Assembly: GCA_002413785.1 (NCBI GenBank)
Contig: DHXR01000054.1
Location: forward strand, 62,001-126,000
Reading direction: 5' to 3'
Source: Mucilaginibacter sp. UBA5151
GTDB taxonomy: Bacteria > Bacteroidota > Bacteroidia > Sphingobacteriales > Sphingobacteriaceae
Length of the DNA: 64,000 nt
Shown here in pieces: positions 13,885 through 22,312 of this stretch; position 1 is the stretch's first letter; every line of letters begins with the position of its first letter. A model generated the notes under the pieces. It did not search any database and was not told the DNA's origin. It saw only the letters and a program-made list of their open reading frames with translations. A program made the translations under genes and the position numbers.

Positions 13885-16479
13885 TTCCGGCGCATTCAAA
13901 AACACAAACTGGTTATCAAACATATCCAGCTTTATTTTGCTGTCTTTATTCACCTTACCGGCTAATATCTGTTTGGATAATTCGTTCAGTATCTTTTTCT
14001 GTATCACACGTTTAAGCGGCCTTGCACCAAATTGCGGATCGTATCCTAACTGGGCCAGCCAATCCAGGGCCTCTTCAGAAGCATCCAGGGTTACCCCCAT
14101 TTCGGCAAGGGTGTTTTGTACCTGTTTAAACTGTAGTTTAACAATTTCGGTGATCTCATCGCGGCTGAGCGGTGTAAACATGATGATCTCATCAATCCTG
14201 TTTAAAAACTCCGGACGGATGGTTTTCCTCAACAGCTCAAACAATTGGTTCTTGGTTTTTCCGATTATTTCCTCCCTGTCCTCGTCCTGCATATCCTGGA
14301 AATTTTCCTGTATAATGTTGGAGCCGATGTTGGAGGTCATAATGATGATGGTGTTTTTAAAGTTCACCACCCTGCCCTTGTTATCGGTTAACCTTCCGTC
14401 ATCCAAAACCTGCAGCAATATATTAAACACATCAGGATGGGCTTTCTCTATCTCATCCAGCAACACCACGCTGTACGGTTTGCGGCGCACGGCTTCGGTT
14501 AGCTGTCCGCCTTCGTCATAGCCCACATAGCCCGGAGGCGCGCCGATCAGCCTTGAAACAGAGTGGCGTTCCTGGTATTCCGACATATCAATCCTCACCA
14601 TCGAACCTTCATCGTTAAACAGGTATTCGGCCAATGCTTTGGCTAACTCTGTTTTACCCACCCCGGTAGTTCCCAAAAATATGAAGGAACCAATAGGTTT
14701 CTTTTTATCCTGCAAACCTGCACGGCTCCGGCGTATAGCATCGCTGATAGCCTCAATAGCTTCCTCCTGCCCTGCCACACGTTTATGCAGTTCACCTTCC
14801 AGGTGCAGCAGCTTTTCGCGTTCGCTTTGTATCATTTTTGAAACCGGTATCCCCGTCCACCTCGAAACTACCCCGGCAATATCCTCAGCTGTCACTTCTT
14901 CCTTCAGCATGCGACTGTCGCTTTGGTTTACAAGCAGGGCGGCCTTCAATTGTTCAACCTCCTGCTGGGCCTTTACAATAGTGCCATAGCGCAATTCGGC
15001 AACCTTGCCATAATCGCCGGCGCGTTCGGCCTGTTCGGCTTCCAGCTTATAATTTTCTATAAGCTCAACTTTAATATTAATGCCATCCACCAGGTCTTTT
15101 TCGCCCTGCCACCTGGCGCGCAGTGAATCACGTTCAGCGGATATATTGGCGATCTCTTCGCTTAATTCCTTTACTTTTTTAGTATCTTTCTCACGCTTAA
15201 TGGCTTCACGTTCAATCTCCAGCTGCATAATACGGCGATCAAGTTCGTCAACGGCTTCGGGAACAGAGTCCATCTCCAAACGCAGTTTTGAAGCGGCCTC
15301 ATCCATCAGGTCAATAGCCTTATCAGGCAAAAACCTGTCCGAAATATAACGCTGCGACATTTCAACAGCCGCAATAATAGCCTCATCCTTAATACGTACT
15401 TTGTGATGGGTTTCGTAACGTTCTTTTAATCCCCTTAATATAGAGATAGCATCGGCAGTATCAGGCTCGCCAACCAGCACCATCTGGAAACGGCGCTCCA
15501 AAGCTTTGTCCTTTTCCATATATTTCTGGTATTCATTTAGGGTAGTGGCCCCAATGGCCCTTAATTCGCCACGGGCAAGGGCAGGCTTTAATATATTGGC
15601 AGCATCCATAGCGCCTTCGCCCCCACCGGCGCCAACCAGGGTATGTATCTCGTCAATAAACAAAATGATCTCGCCGTCGCTCTGGGTGACTTCTTTTATA
15701 ACTGCTTTTAAACGTTCTTCAAACTCGCCTTTATATTTGGCGCCTGCTATAAGCGCGCCCATATCAAGGGAAAAAACAGTTTTGGATTTCAAACTTTCGG
15801 GCACATCGTGTTTTATTATCCTGAAAGCAATACCCTCGGCAATAGCTGTTTTACCCACCCCCGGTTCACCAACCAATATCGGGTTGTTTTTGGTACGACG
15901 GGAAAGGATCTGGATTACCCGCCTGATCTCTTCATCACGGCCGATCACCGGGTCAAGCTTGCCCGATTCAGCATATTCGTTCAGGTTGCGTGCATATTTA
16001 TTTAAGGCATTGTAAGTAGCTTCTGCATTCTGGTCGGTCACCTTGCTATCACCACGTAAACCGACAATGGCTTTTTTAAGGTCTTTTTCATTTACGCCGT
16101 AGTCCTTTAAGGCACCGCTGGTTTTATCATTAACTGCTAAAATACCAAGCAAAATATGCTCAACAGATACAAATTCGTCCTTAAATTCTTTAAGATAAGA
16201 AGTTGCTTTTTGCAATACGGAATTTGAACCTGATGATAAATAAACATTGCTGCCGCTTACTTTCGGGAACGAACCGATCTGCTGATCGAGCGTTTCGTTT
16301 AAGCGGTTTATGTTTACGTTTAATTTTTTTAATAAATAAGTGATCACGTTTTCATCAACCAATAACAAACCTTTAAGCAGGTGTGCAGGTTCAATGGCCT
16401 GCTGCTGGTTACCGGTGGTGATCTCCGAAGCCTTCTGCACGGCTTCCTGTGCTTTTATGGTAAAATTGTTAAAATTCAT
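13873..16479 (-). CDS. clpB: ClpB disaggregase (AAA+ chaperone)
   Basis: The 868-residue protein has the full ClpB layout: a double Clp_N domain (1-145); AAA+ domain 1 with Walker A GEPGVGKT (204-211) and Walker B EIILFIDEIHTL; a long coiled-coil middle domain (about 405-525) that distinguishes ClpB from ClpA/ClpC; and AAA+ domain 2 with GTTGVGKTELAKALAE and VVLLDEIEKAHPDVF. With DnaK it threads aggregated proteins through its hexamer pore after heat stress. There is no ClpP-docking IGF/L loop region to suggest a protease role. It is monocistronic, with a terminator at 13778-13803. No clear heat-shock operator was seen upstream. Confidence 0.97.
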   Translation of the reverse strand: MNFNNFTIKAQEAVQKASEITTGNQQQAIEPAHLLKGLLLVDENVITYLLKKLNVNINRLNETLDQQIGSFPKVSGSNVYLSSGSNSVLQKATSYLKEFKDEFVSVEHILLGILAVNDKTSGALKDYGVNEKDLKKAIVGLRGDSKVTDQNAEATYNALNKYARNLNEYAESGKLDPVIGRDEEIRRVIQILSRRTKNNPILVGEPGVGKTAIAEGIAFRIIKHDVPESLKSKTVFSLDMGALIAGAKYKGEFEERLKAVIKEVTQSDGEIILFIDEIHTLVGAGGGEGAMDAANILKPALARGELRAIGATTLNEYQKYMEKDKALERRFQMVLVGEPDTADAISILRGLKERYETHHKVRIKDEAIIAAVEMSQRYISDRFLPDKAIDLMDEAASKLRLEMDSVPEAVDELDRRIMQLEIEREAIKREKDTKKVKELSEEIANISAERDSLRARWQGEKDLVDGINIKVELIENYKLEAEQAERAGDYGKVAELRYGTIVKAQQEVEQLKAALLVNQSDSRMLKEEVTAEDIAGVVSRWTGIPVSKMIQSEREKLLHLEGELHKRVAGQEEAIEAISDAIRRSRAGLQDKKKPIGSFIFLGTTGVGKTELAKALAEYLFNDEGSMVRIDMSEYQERHSVSRLIGAPPGYVGYDEGGQLTEAVRRKPYSVVLLDEIEKAHPDVFNILLQVLDDGRLTDNKGRVVNFKNTIIIMTSNIGSNIIQENFQDMQDEDREEIIGKTKNQLFELLRKTIRPEFLNRIDEIIMFTPLSRDEITEIVKLQFKQVQNTLAEMGVTLDASEEALDWLAQLGYDPQFGARPLKRVIQKKILNELSKQILAGKVNKDSKIKLDMFDNQFVFLNAPELVA

Positions 16480-16511
16480 TTTTTGATGTGTTTATGTTAA
16501 TAGGTAAATTT

Positions 16512-16546
16512 GGTTGATTTGGCAAAGAGGGATCAACCCAATCAAC
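16512..16546. repeat. Decayed copy of the TTGATTGGG spacer repeat upstream of clpB
   Basis: GGTTGATT at 16512-16519 and GATCAACCCAATCAAC at 16531-16546 form a short imperfect inverted repeat of the same unit family as at 4346 and 52330. The rest of the 270-base spacer between clpB and the kinase gene holds the kinase promoter near 16720 and nothing else I recognise. Confidence 0.4.
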
Positions 16547-16717
16547 TTTATATAATCAAATCCCCTGCCAGTAACCGCTGTATGTTAAAATGTCGCAATA
16601 AAAAAAGCCTGAACGCTATTTTGTCATAGCCGGTATATAGGCCTGGAACCATGTTCTTTATGATAAAATATCATATATAAAGATTGGACATATTAAATAA
16701 AATTCCGCAAAATTTTA

Positions 16718-16736
16718 TTAGGTTTGTTAAACCTAA
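16718..16736 (+). promoter_or_regulatory. Promoter core inside a 19-bp dyad, upstream of the sensor kinase
   Basis: TTAGGTTTGTTAAACCTAA is a perfect dyad (8-bp arms, 3-base centre). Its left arm contains TAGGTTTG (16719-16726), a match to the -7 box TAnnTTTG. A regulator bound to the dyad would block the promoter. The predicted start near 16730 leaves a leader of about 23 bases before the TTG at 16753. Confidence 0.45.
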
Positions 16737-16752
16737 CTAAATTAAAAAAAGG

Positions 16753-18084
16753 TTGGAAACCAATTATTATAAACACCTGCCCGGTAAATTCAAAACATCC
16801 TGGCGCAATCACTATACGGGTCAAAATCTCTCTATGGTAAGGGTGGCGTGTTTGGTTTTTTTATTACTGAACCTTGTCCTCAGGTTATTATACCTTATTA
16901 TCCCCATAAACCTTACCAGGGCCGAAAATTTCCCCGGGTTTAATATAAGCAACTGGGTGTTTATCGCTTCCGGGGCAGTGTTTTACATAATCAGTAATTT
17001 ACTGGCAGAAGAGTATCGTAAAAGAAAAAAAGCAACTGCCATTATGGCGTTGTTTGTCTTTGTCTTTTCACTTTTCATCATATCGTGCGGCATGTTTTCC
17101 AGCTTTGTTGCTACCGGCGACCCGCGAAATTCCCCGACCCTGTATTTAATAGCCTTAGCGGTAATAAGTGTGCTCTGTGTTTTTGAGTTTTATGAAACCA
17201 TTATGCTGTTGATTTCGGTTGAAATTTTGTTCACCATGTTATTGACGCTAAGCCATGCAAGCCCTGCCGAAATGGTATATAACCAGTTGGTTTCGATGGT
17301 ACTGCTTGGATGCTTCTATTTAATATCAAGGTACTTTTTTTCTTCAAAAGCTAATTACTTCCTGCAGCTGAACGAGATCAATGAGAAAAACCAGGAAATT
17401 GAACGTGGCAGCGAGTTAAAAAGCCAGTTACTCGGTATGGTGGCGCATGACCTTCGCAACCCTATTGCCGCTATTGAATCAGTAGCGATGTTAATGGAGA
17501 TGGATGATATTGAACCGGACACGCAGGAAAACCTTGGCTTTATAAAAGCATCCTGTGTTAAAGCGCGCACCATTATTGAAGACCTGCTTGAAACTGCCCG
17601 TAACGAAAATATAATCGAATTTGTCACTCATAAAACCGAGCTCAACAAAATTATAACGGATATTGTTGATGTTTGGAAAAAACACGAGGATACAAAAAAC
17701 ATCGAACTGATCAGTTATATCAGCCCAGCGTATGCGATGATAAACCATGAAAAATTTCAGCGGGTATTGGATAACCTGATAAACAATGCCTTTAAGTTTT
17801 CGAAAGAAAACAGTATGGTAGAAATATTTTTAGATAATAAAGGCCCTGATACAATCATAGAGATAAAAGACAATGGTATAGGGATCCCTCCTGGAAAGCT
17901 ACCCATTATTTTCGATCCTTTCACCAAAGCAGGACGCAATGGCCTGAAAGGTGAACAATCTACCGGACTTGGCCTGAGCATTGTTAAACAGATCATAGAA
18001 AAACATAAAGGCAAAATTGAAGTGGAAAGCGAAGAAGGGAAAGGCTCTGTTTTTCGGATAGCGCTGCCTGCATGGGACAATTAA
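16753..18084 (+). CDS. Membrane sensor histidine kinase (orphan)
   Basis: A 443-residue protein. Residues about 30-200 hold five to six membrane helices without a large outer loop, so sensing is probably within the membrane. A short coiled linker (NEINEKNQEIERGSEL) leads to the HisKA domain with the phosphorylated His232 in LLGMVAHDLRNPIAAIE. The ATPase domain has the N box NLINNAFKFS, DNGIGIP, FDPFTKAG and GLGLSIVKQI, all intact. The frame starts at TTG 16753 (METNYYKHL); the first in-frame ATG, at 16834, would begin just before the first helix. The promoter at 16718 favours the TTG. No response regulator is adjacent; the nearest is at 26600, in the polysaccharide locus. It lies just upstream of the fatty-acid-like operon and could regulate it (inference). 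Confidence 0.9.
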   Translation: METNYYKHLPGKFKTSWRNHYTGQNLSMVRVACLVFLLLNLVLRLLYLIIPINLTRAENFPGFNISNWVFIASGAVFYIISNLLAEEYRKRKKATAIMALFVFVFSLFIISCGMFSSFVATGDPRNSPTLYLIALAVISVLCVFEFYETIMLLISVEILFTMLLTLSHASPAEMVYNQLVSMVLLGCFYLISRYFFSSKANYFLQLNEINEKNQEIERGSELKSQLLGMVAHDLRNPIAAIESVAMLMEMDDIEPDTQENLGFIKASCVKARTIIEDLLETARNENIIEFVTHKTELNKIITDIVDVWKKHEDTKNIELISYISPAYAMINHEKFQRVLDNLINNAFKFSKENSMVEIFLDNKGPDTIIEIKDNGIGIPPGKLPIIFDPFTKAGRNGLKGEQSTGLGLSIVKQIIEKHKGKIEVESEEGKGSVFRIALPAWDN

Positions 18085-18167
18085 ACTTCTGATTAAAACT
18101 TCCGCCATCCATTTATTTTAATATTATTATATTGCAGGGCGATTATTAAACCACAGTTTTGCGCCCG

Positions 18168-18887
18168 ATGGAGAAAAAAAAAGTATTAATTACAGGCGCC
18201 AGCAAAGGCTTGGGTTTAGCCATCTCAAAAAAGCTTTCAGGCGAATATGCTTTAATTTTACATGCTACTAAAAAAGAAAGTTTTACCCATATTGAACCTG
18301 GGAGTGAAATTTTATGCGCTGATTTTTCGGACCCTGATCAATTGACAAGTTTTTGCAAAACTTTAAAAAAGGAACATGGCGACTCCCTTTACGCAGTGAT
18401 CAATAACGCCGGGCTGACCTTCGATAAACCTTTAAATTTTCAGCCAGAGCGCGAAATTGATGCCATGCTAAACGTAAATTTAAGGGCGCCCATTATGATA
18501 TGTAAAACTGCGATGAAAATTTTCGGGTTAAATAACAGCGGCGTCATTATCAATATCAGCTCGGTGGTTGGCGAAAGCGGCAATGCCTTTCAATCCGTTT
18601 ATGCTGCAACCAAAGCGGGGTTAACCGCACTTTCAAGATCGTTAGCCCAGGAAGCCGCTGCGCTTAACAGCAACAACATCAGGGTACTCAGCGTATCGCC
18701 GGGTTTTATAGAAACCGATATGACAGCAGCAATCCCCCAAACTATTAAAGATAAATACCTCAATATGATCCCGGCAAAGCGGTTTGGCAAAGTGGATGAT
18801 ATTGCCGATGCCATTGCTTTTCTTTTGTCAGACAAAGCATCTTATATTAACGGAACAAACATCCATATTAACGGTGGTTTATTATGA
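18168..18887 (+). CDS. 3-oxoacyl-[ACP] reductase-like SDR (first gene of fatty-acid-like operon)
   Basis: A 239-residue classical short-chain dehydrogenase of FabG type: cofactor loop TGASKGLGLA near the N-terminus, NNAG motif, catalytic Ser in INISSVVG and YAATK (Tyr-x3-Lys), and the C-terminal INGG(L) end. It is expected to reduce 3-oxoacyl-ACP to 3-hydroxyacyl-ACP with NADPH. The frame can be extended upstream to a TTG at 18159, but the ATG at 18168 gives the normal family start. The stop overlaps the next start by 4 bases (ATGA), the first of several such couplings. As one of two SDRs beside a carrier protein and ketosynthase, it serves a dedicated pathway rather than the housekeeping one (inference). 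Confidence 0.88.
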   Translation: MEKKKVLITGASKGLGLAISKKLSGEYALILHATKKESFTHIEPGSEILCADFSDPDQLTSFCKTLKKEHGDSLYAVINNAGLTFDKPLNFQPEREIDAMLNVNLRAPIMICKTAMKIFGLNNSGVIINISSVVGESGNAFQSVYAATKAGLTALSRSLAQEAAALNSNNIRVLSVSPGFIETDMTAAIPQTIKDKYLNMIPAKRFGKVDDIADAIAFLLSDKASYINGTNIHINGGLL

Positions 18888-19477
18888 CGGACGAAGAAAA
18901 AGAGCTTTTAGAAATAATAAATAACGGCAACCTTGTCGGCGTCAGTCCCAAAAAAATGCTGCAGCACGGGCCGTCAAAGCTATTTCTTGATGCGTATCAC
19001 TGGCATTCCCCCAATAAAGGCATAGTGGCAAGCTATTCACCCACCGAAAAAAATATCGAGGACCATTTCGGGATATTCAGAGGGGTTGACCAGGTGGAAG
19101 CATTTGCCCAGGCAACAGTGGTATCATGCGCTACTTTTTCAGAATGCCGTAAAAAAAACTATATCCCTGACCAATTAAAAGATGAGTTTATACCGGCGTT
19201 TATAAGTATCGGTCAGGTTAATTTTCATAATTATTTAGAAGCCGGGGACCGGTTTGTAAGCCTGGGTAATATTACATTTTATAAATGGCGGCAAATGGTA
19301 TGTGACGGCCGGATTTATAAAGTGCCGAAAAATATAGACCTGGATGATTATTTTAAGGATTTTAACGAAGAACGATTATTAAAATATGATATTAGCAAAG
19401 ATTTTATTCTCGTTGCCGAATTATTTGATATTACCGGCAGGGCTATAAAAATTGAACTTTTTAAAAAAGAAGCATAA
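18884..19477 (+). CDS. Hotdog-fold dehydratase-like protein (FabZ/FabA type)
   Basis: A 197-residue protein. The segment EDHFGIFRGVDQVEAFAQAT resembles the FabZ active-site helix, where a His and a Glu remove water from 3-hydroxyacyl-ACP; here they would be His61 and Glu72, 11 residues apart rather than the 14 of FabZ because the PGxPxMPG turn is shortened. The rest (EAGDRFVSLGNITFYKWRQMVCDGRIYKV) fits the hotdog core. It is larger than FabZ (about 150), with extra N- and C-terminal parts. Position between reductase and ACP supports a dehydratase role in the same elongation cycle; a thioesterase or non-catalytic hotdog is possible. Confidence 0.68.
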   Translation: MTDEEKELLEIINNGNLVGVSPKKMLQHGPSKLFLDAYHWHSPNKGIVASYSPTEKNIEDHFGIFRGVDQVEAFAQATVVSCATFSECRKKNYIPDQLKDEFIPAFISIGQVNFHNYLEAGDRFVSLGNITFYKWRQMVCDGRIYKVPKNIDLDDYFKDFNEERLLKYDISKDFILVAELFDITGRAIKIELFKKEA

Positions 19478-19479
19478 AA

Positions 19480-19746
19480 ATGGAAAGACAAGAAATAATT
19501 GACGGCTTACTGGAAGTATTAAAAACAATCAGAACAATTGATCCGGCCAGATTGGTTGGGGTAACTGAAGAAACAGATTTCCTGACAGATTTGAATACAC
19601 CGTCAACTGAACTGATTAATATAGCAGCAAAAGTGGAACATAAATTCGGGATAGAATTTGACGACGATGATATTGACCACATGGGCTCAAAAGTAAAAGA
19701 CATTGTTGATTTAATAATAGCTGTAAAGGCAAGAGGAGAAGAATAA
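19480..19746 (+). CDS. Dedicated acyl carrier protein with atypical attachment motif
   Basis: An 88-residue acidic four-helix protein. Alignment to ACPs on FGIEF places Ser42 at the phosphopantetheine attachment position, but the usual Asp-Ser-Leu is Pro-Ser-Thr here (TDLNTPSTELINIAAKVEHKFGIEF, residues 36 onward, quoted in parts). Helix III region DDDDIDHMGSKVKDIVDLI is normal. It sits between the dehydratase-like gene and the ketosynthase, with an AcpS-like transferase three genes downstream that probably loads it. The altered motif may make it a poor substrate for the housekeeping AcpS, explaining the private transferase (inference). Confidence 0.8.
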   Translation: MERQEIIDGLLEVLKTIRTIDPARLVGVTEETDFLTDLNTPSTELINIAAKVEHKFGIEFDDDDIDHMGSKVKDIVDLIIAVKARGEE

Positions 19747-19749
19747 TAT

Positions 19750-21099
19750 ATGCAGGCGGCAGGAAGAAAAGTGGCTGTTGTTGGTATGGGCGGGGCATTT
19801 CCAACCTGTGCAAACCTTGATGATTTCAGCGATAAGCTGTTTTCAAATCAAAGCCTCATCAGGCAATGGGATAAGGCCGCGGCTTATGGCAAACAGGTGC
19901 GTTCTGTTGTTTCGGGCTACATTACCGAAGAGGAAATGGGTCTTGAAGCCGTTTTGGCCCCGATTGCTGAAAATTATCCAGAGACTTATATTGATACTTT
20001 AGGCCGGATTCCCGACGGCAACTTAGCTACCGCAGATATGGGGAGCATCTGGGGAATGCTCGGCGCCCTGGATTCCATAAAAATGGCCGGTTGGACTACA
20101 AAGGAAACCCAATCGGAGCAAACCGGGGTGATAGTAGGTTCAGGCGGCGCCGGGAACGTAGTCCTAAGGATAGCCTGGCACCATTTTTTTGAAGAAGGGC
20201 GAAAATCGCGCATAGCAGGTTCGCATACCATTGACCGTACCATGTTTTACCGCGATGCAGCCAATATATCATGCCTGATAAAAAACCGTGGCGTTTGCGA
20301 GGCGATAGGCTCAGCCTGCGCCACCGGCCTCGGCAATATCGGTTATGCTTACCGGCTGATAAAGTTTGGCTTACAGGACCGTGTAATTGCCGGCGGCCTG
20401 GAAGGGACTTCTTTAGAGACCTTTATCGGATTTGACGGTATGCAGGTGCTGAGCAAGGGCTTTAGTCCCGAAGAAAGCTCAAGGCCATTTGATATGAACA
20501 GGAACGGCTTTGTATGTTCTTTCGGCGCTGGTATTGTAGCCCTCGAAGCTTATGATATGGCAAAAGCCCGCGGTGCAAATATTATCGGGGTAATTGACGA
20601 GTATTTTAATAATTCGGATGGCGACGGCGATATGTTTTATCCCTCCTTTGCAGGTCAGCAACGCTTATGGAAGGGTGTTATGCCCGATAATGGTTTAATG
20701 CCCGATGTCGTAAAAATGCACGGCACATCAACCCCGGTTGGCGATTCAGTTGAATTATTAAGTGTTGTTGATGCTTTAGGCGAGTCGGGTTACCACGTAA
20801 GCGCCCCTAAATCACAATTTGGCCACATGCTTGGCGGGGCCGGTTCGGTAGAGTTTATTACCGCATTGTTGATGCTCCAAAAACAAATGGTTTTACCTTG
20901 TTTAAATTCGGTTAATTTAAACCCCGAACAGGAGAATTTTCAAAAAACAGAAAGCTGGACAGGCCCGAAGGAGCCATTGGCTGCCTACAGGGATCTCATC
21001 CCGCAAAAAGCATTTGCCAAAGAAATTAACCGGGTAGCTTGTTTAAATTACGGCTTTGGCGGTACAAACAGTGCTATGATGGTCTCAAGGGATATTTAA
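19750..21099 (+). CDS. Beta-ketoacyl-ACP synthase (FabF/KAS II-like)
   Basis: A 449-residue thiolase-fold condensing enzyme. The catalytic triad is Cys190 in AIGSACATGLGNI, His324 in KMHGTSTPVGDS and His359 in APKSQFGHMLGGAGSVEF, with the C-terminal NYGFGGTNS loop. It should join malonyl-ACP to an acyl-ACP by decarboxylative condensation. No separate chain-length-factor gene accompanies it, so this is a self-sufficient KAS rather than a type II PKS heterodimer. Starting-unit specificity cannot be read. It begins 3 bases after the ACP stop and is followed without a gap by the enoyl reductase. Confidence 0.92.
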   Translation: MQAAGRKVAVVGMGGAFPTCANLDDFSDKLFSNQSLIRQWDKAAAYGKQVRSVVSGYITEEEMGLEAVLAPIAENYPETYIDTLGRIPDGNLATADMGSIWGMLGALDSIKMAGWTTKETQSEQTGVIVGSGGAGNVVLRIAWHHFFEEGRKSRIAGSHTIDRTMFYRDAANISCLIKNRGVCEAIGSACATGLGNIGYAYRLIKFGLQDRVIAGGLEGTSLETFIGFDGMQVLSKGFSPEESSRPFDMNRNGFVCSFGAGIVALEAYDMAKARGANIIGVIDEYFNNSDGDGDMFYPSFAGQQRLWKGVMPDNGLMPDVVKMHGTSTPVGDSVELLSVVDALGESGYHVSAPKSQFGHMLGGAGSVEFITALLMLQKQMVLPCLNSVNLNPEQENFQKTESWTGPKEPLAAYRDLIPQKAFAKEINRVACLNYGFGGTNSAMMVSRDI

Positions 21100-21912
21100 A
21101 TGATAAATAACAAAGATAAAGTAGCGGTAATTTTTGGTGTGCGTAACGAAAGTTCCATTGCTTATGCTATTGCAGTAAAATTGCAGCAGTCGGGTTGCAA
21201 AGTTGCTTTAAGTTATGTTCCCGAAACAAAAGATGAAGTTTTGTTCTTAATGCGGCAAAACGGGATGGACAGCAACTTGTCTGCGGCGGTTGATGTGCGG
21301 AACGAAGCTGAAATTACATTATTTATGCAATTGGTGTACAATACCGCCGGGCCGATAGATTATATTTTACATGGCGTAGCCTTCGGCAGCCAGCAGGTGA
21401 TGTGTTACAGCTTGCCGGGAAGCGATGAACCCGCTCCCTCCTATCTGGATATCCCTTTTGAGGATTTGATGGATTCATTTAACATCAGCGCTTATTCGCT
21501 ATTAAGGATCAGCAGGGTCGCGAAACCTCTATTGGCAAAAAACGCCTCTATTTTAACGCTAACTTATAATGCATCACAAAGGGTTTTCCCTGGTTACGCA
21601 GGCATGGCTATCAATAAAGCTGCGCTGGAAAACATTATGCTTTACCTGGCCAGCTATTTCAGGGATGAAAACGTTAGAGTTAATGCTATTTCCGCCGGAC
21701 TGGTTATGACAACTTCATCCGGTGGCATATCGGGTGTTCGTAAATTAAGAAAGATAGGAAAAGTAACTGCGCCGCTTGGGAATATTGATGCCGGGGACGT
21801 CGGGGATGCTGCCCTTTATTATTTCTCAGACCTTTCAAAAAAAGTAACCGGCAATATTCACTTTGTTGATGGCGGCTTTAATATTATGGGGCTTGGTGTT
21901 GATGGAGAATGA
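21100..21912 (+). CDS. Enoyl-[ACP] reductase-like SDR (FabI type)
   Basis: A 270-residue divergent SDR. The N-terminal VIFGVRNESSIAYAIA closely parallels FabI (GIANERSIAYAIA), and the active site has Tyr156 and the Tyr166-x6-Lys173 spacing of FabI (GYAGMAINKAALE), distinct from the Tyr-x3-Lys of FabG. This argues that the operon can saturate chains fully by reducing 2-enoyl-ACP with NAD(P)H. The C-terminus (GNIHFVDGGFNIMG) is typical. It immediately follows the ketosynthase and overlaps the next gene by 11 bases. A chain-modifying reductase with other specificity is the alternative. Confidence 0.85.
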   Translation: MINNKDKVAVIFGVRNESSIAYAIAVKLQQSGCKVALSYVPETKDEVLFLMRQNGMDSNLSAAVDVRNEAEITLFMQLVYNTAGPIDYILHGVAFGSQQVMCYSLPGSDEPAPSYLDIPFEDLMDSFNISAYSLLRISRVAKPLLAKNASILTLTYNASQRVFPGYAGMAINKAALENIMLYLASYFRDENVRVNAISAGLVMTTSSGGISGVRKLRKIGKVTAPLGNIDAGDVGDAALYYFSDLSKKVTGNIHFVDGGFNIMGLGVDGE

Positions 21913-22312
21913 ACTTTTAAAAACGTTTGAACAATTTGTTGTTGCTGAAAATTTTGCGGCAGGCAACGATCTTGTTTTTATTCCTGATTTCACTGCCTCA
22001 TTTAATGATATGTTCAAGAATAAGGTTTATACCCCTGATGAAATAGCTTACTGCGATCAGTTTGATAATTCGCTATTGCGTTATGCTTCAACCTGGGCGG
22101 CAAAAGAAGCGGTTTACAAAGCAATAAAGCAAATTGATCCTTCGACATTGGGCTGGAAAAAAATTGAGATCATCCGTGATAAACCCGGCGGACAGCCCCA
22201 TGTTACTATCCATAAAGATCAGGCAGATTTCAAGATAAGTTTAACTATTTCGCATGATGGTGATTATGTTTGGGCGATAGCTTTAATTAATACCAATTTA
22301 CAGGCTCTATGA
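21902..22312 (+). CDS. AcpS-like 4'-phosphopantetheinyl transferase
   Basis: A 136-residue protein with AcpS features: GNDLVFIPDF near residue 21 (cf. GxDLVxIxRF, with the metal-binding Asp), KVYTPDEIAYC, and WAAKEAVYKAI with the catalytic Glu-x3-Lys, then ISHDGDYVWAIAL. It transfers phosphopantetheine from CoA to a carrier-protein serine, probably the ACP at 19480. The start chosen is ATG 21902, which overlaps the preceding stop by 11 bases; longer forms starting further upstream would add residues of no family match. The 3' end overlaps the next gene by ATGA. A second, Sfp-type transferase lies at 25730. Confidence 0.85.
   Translation: MENELLKTFEQFVVAENFAAGNDLVFIPDFTASFNDMFKNKVYTPDEIAYCDQFDNSLLRYASTWAAKEAVYKAIKQIDPSTLGWKKIEIIRDKPGGQPHVTIHKDQADFKISLTISHDGDYVWAIALINTNLQAL

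Noticed and set aside
13937..16015. Several long plus-strand open frames opposite clpB
   Set aside because: They are shadows of the clpB codon pattern, lack domains and read as serine/leucine-rich low-quality sequence.
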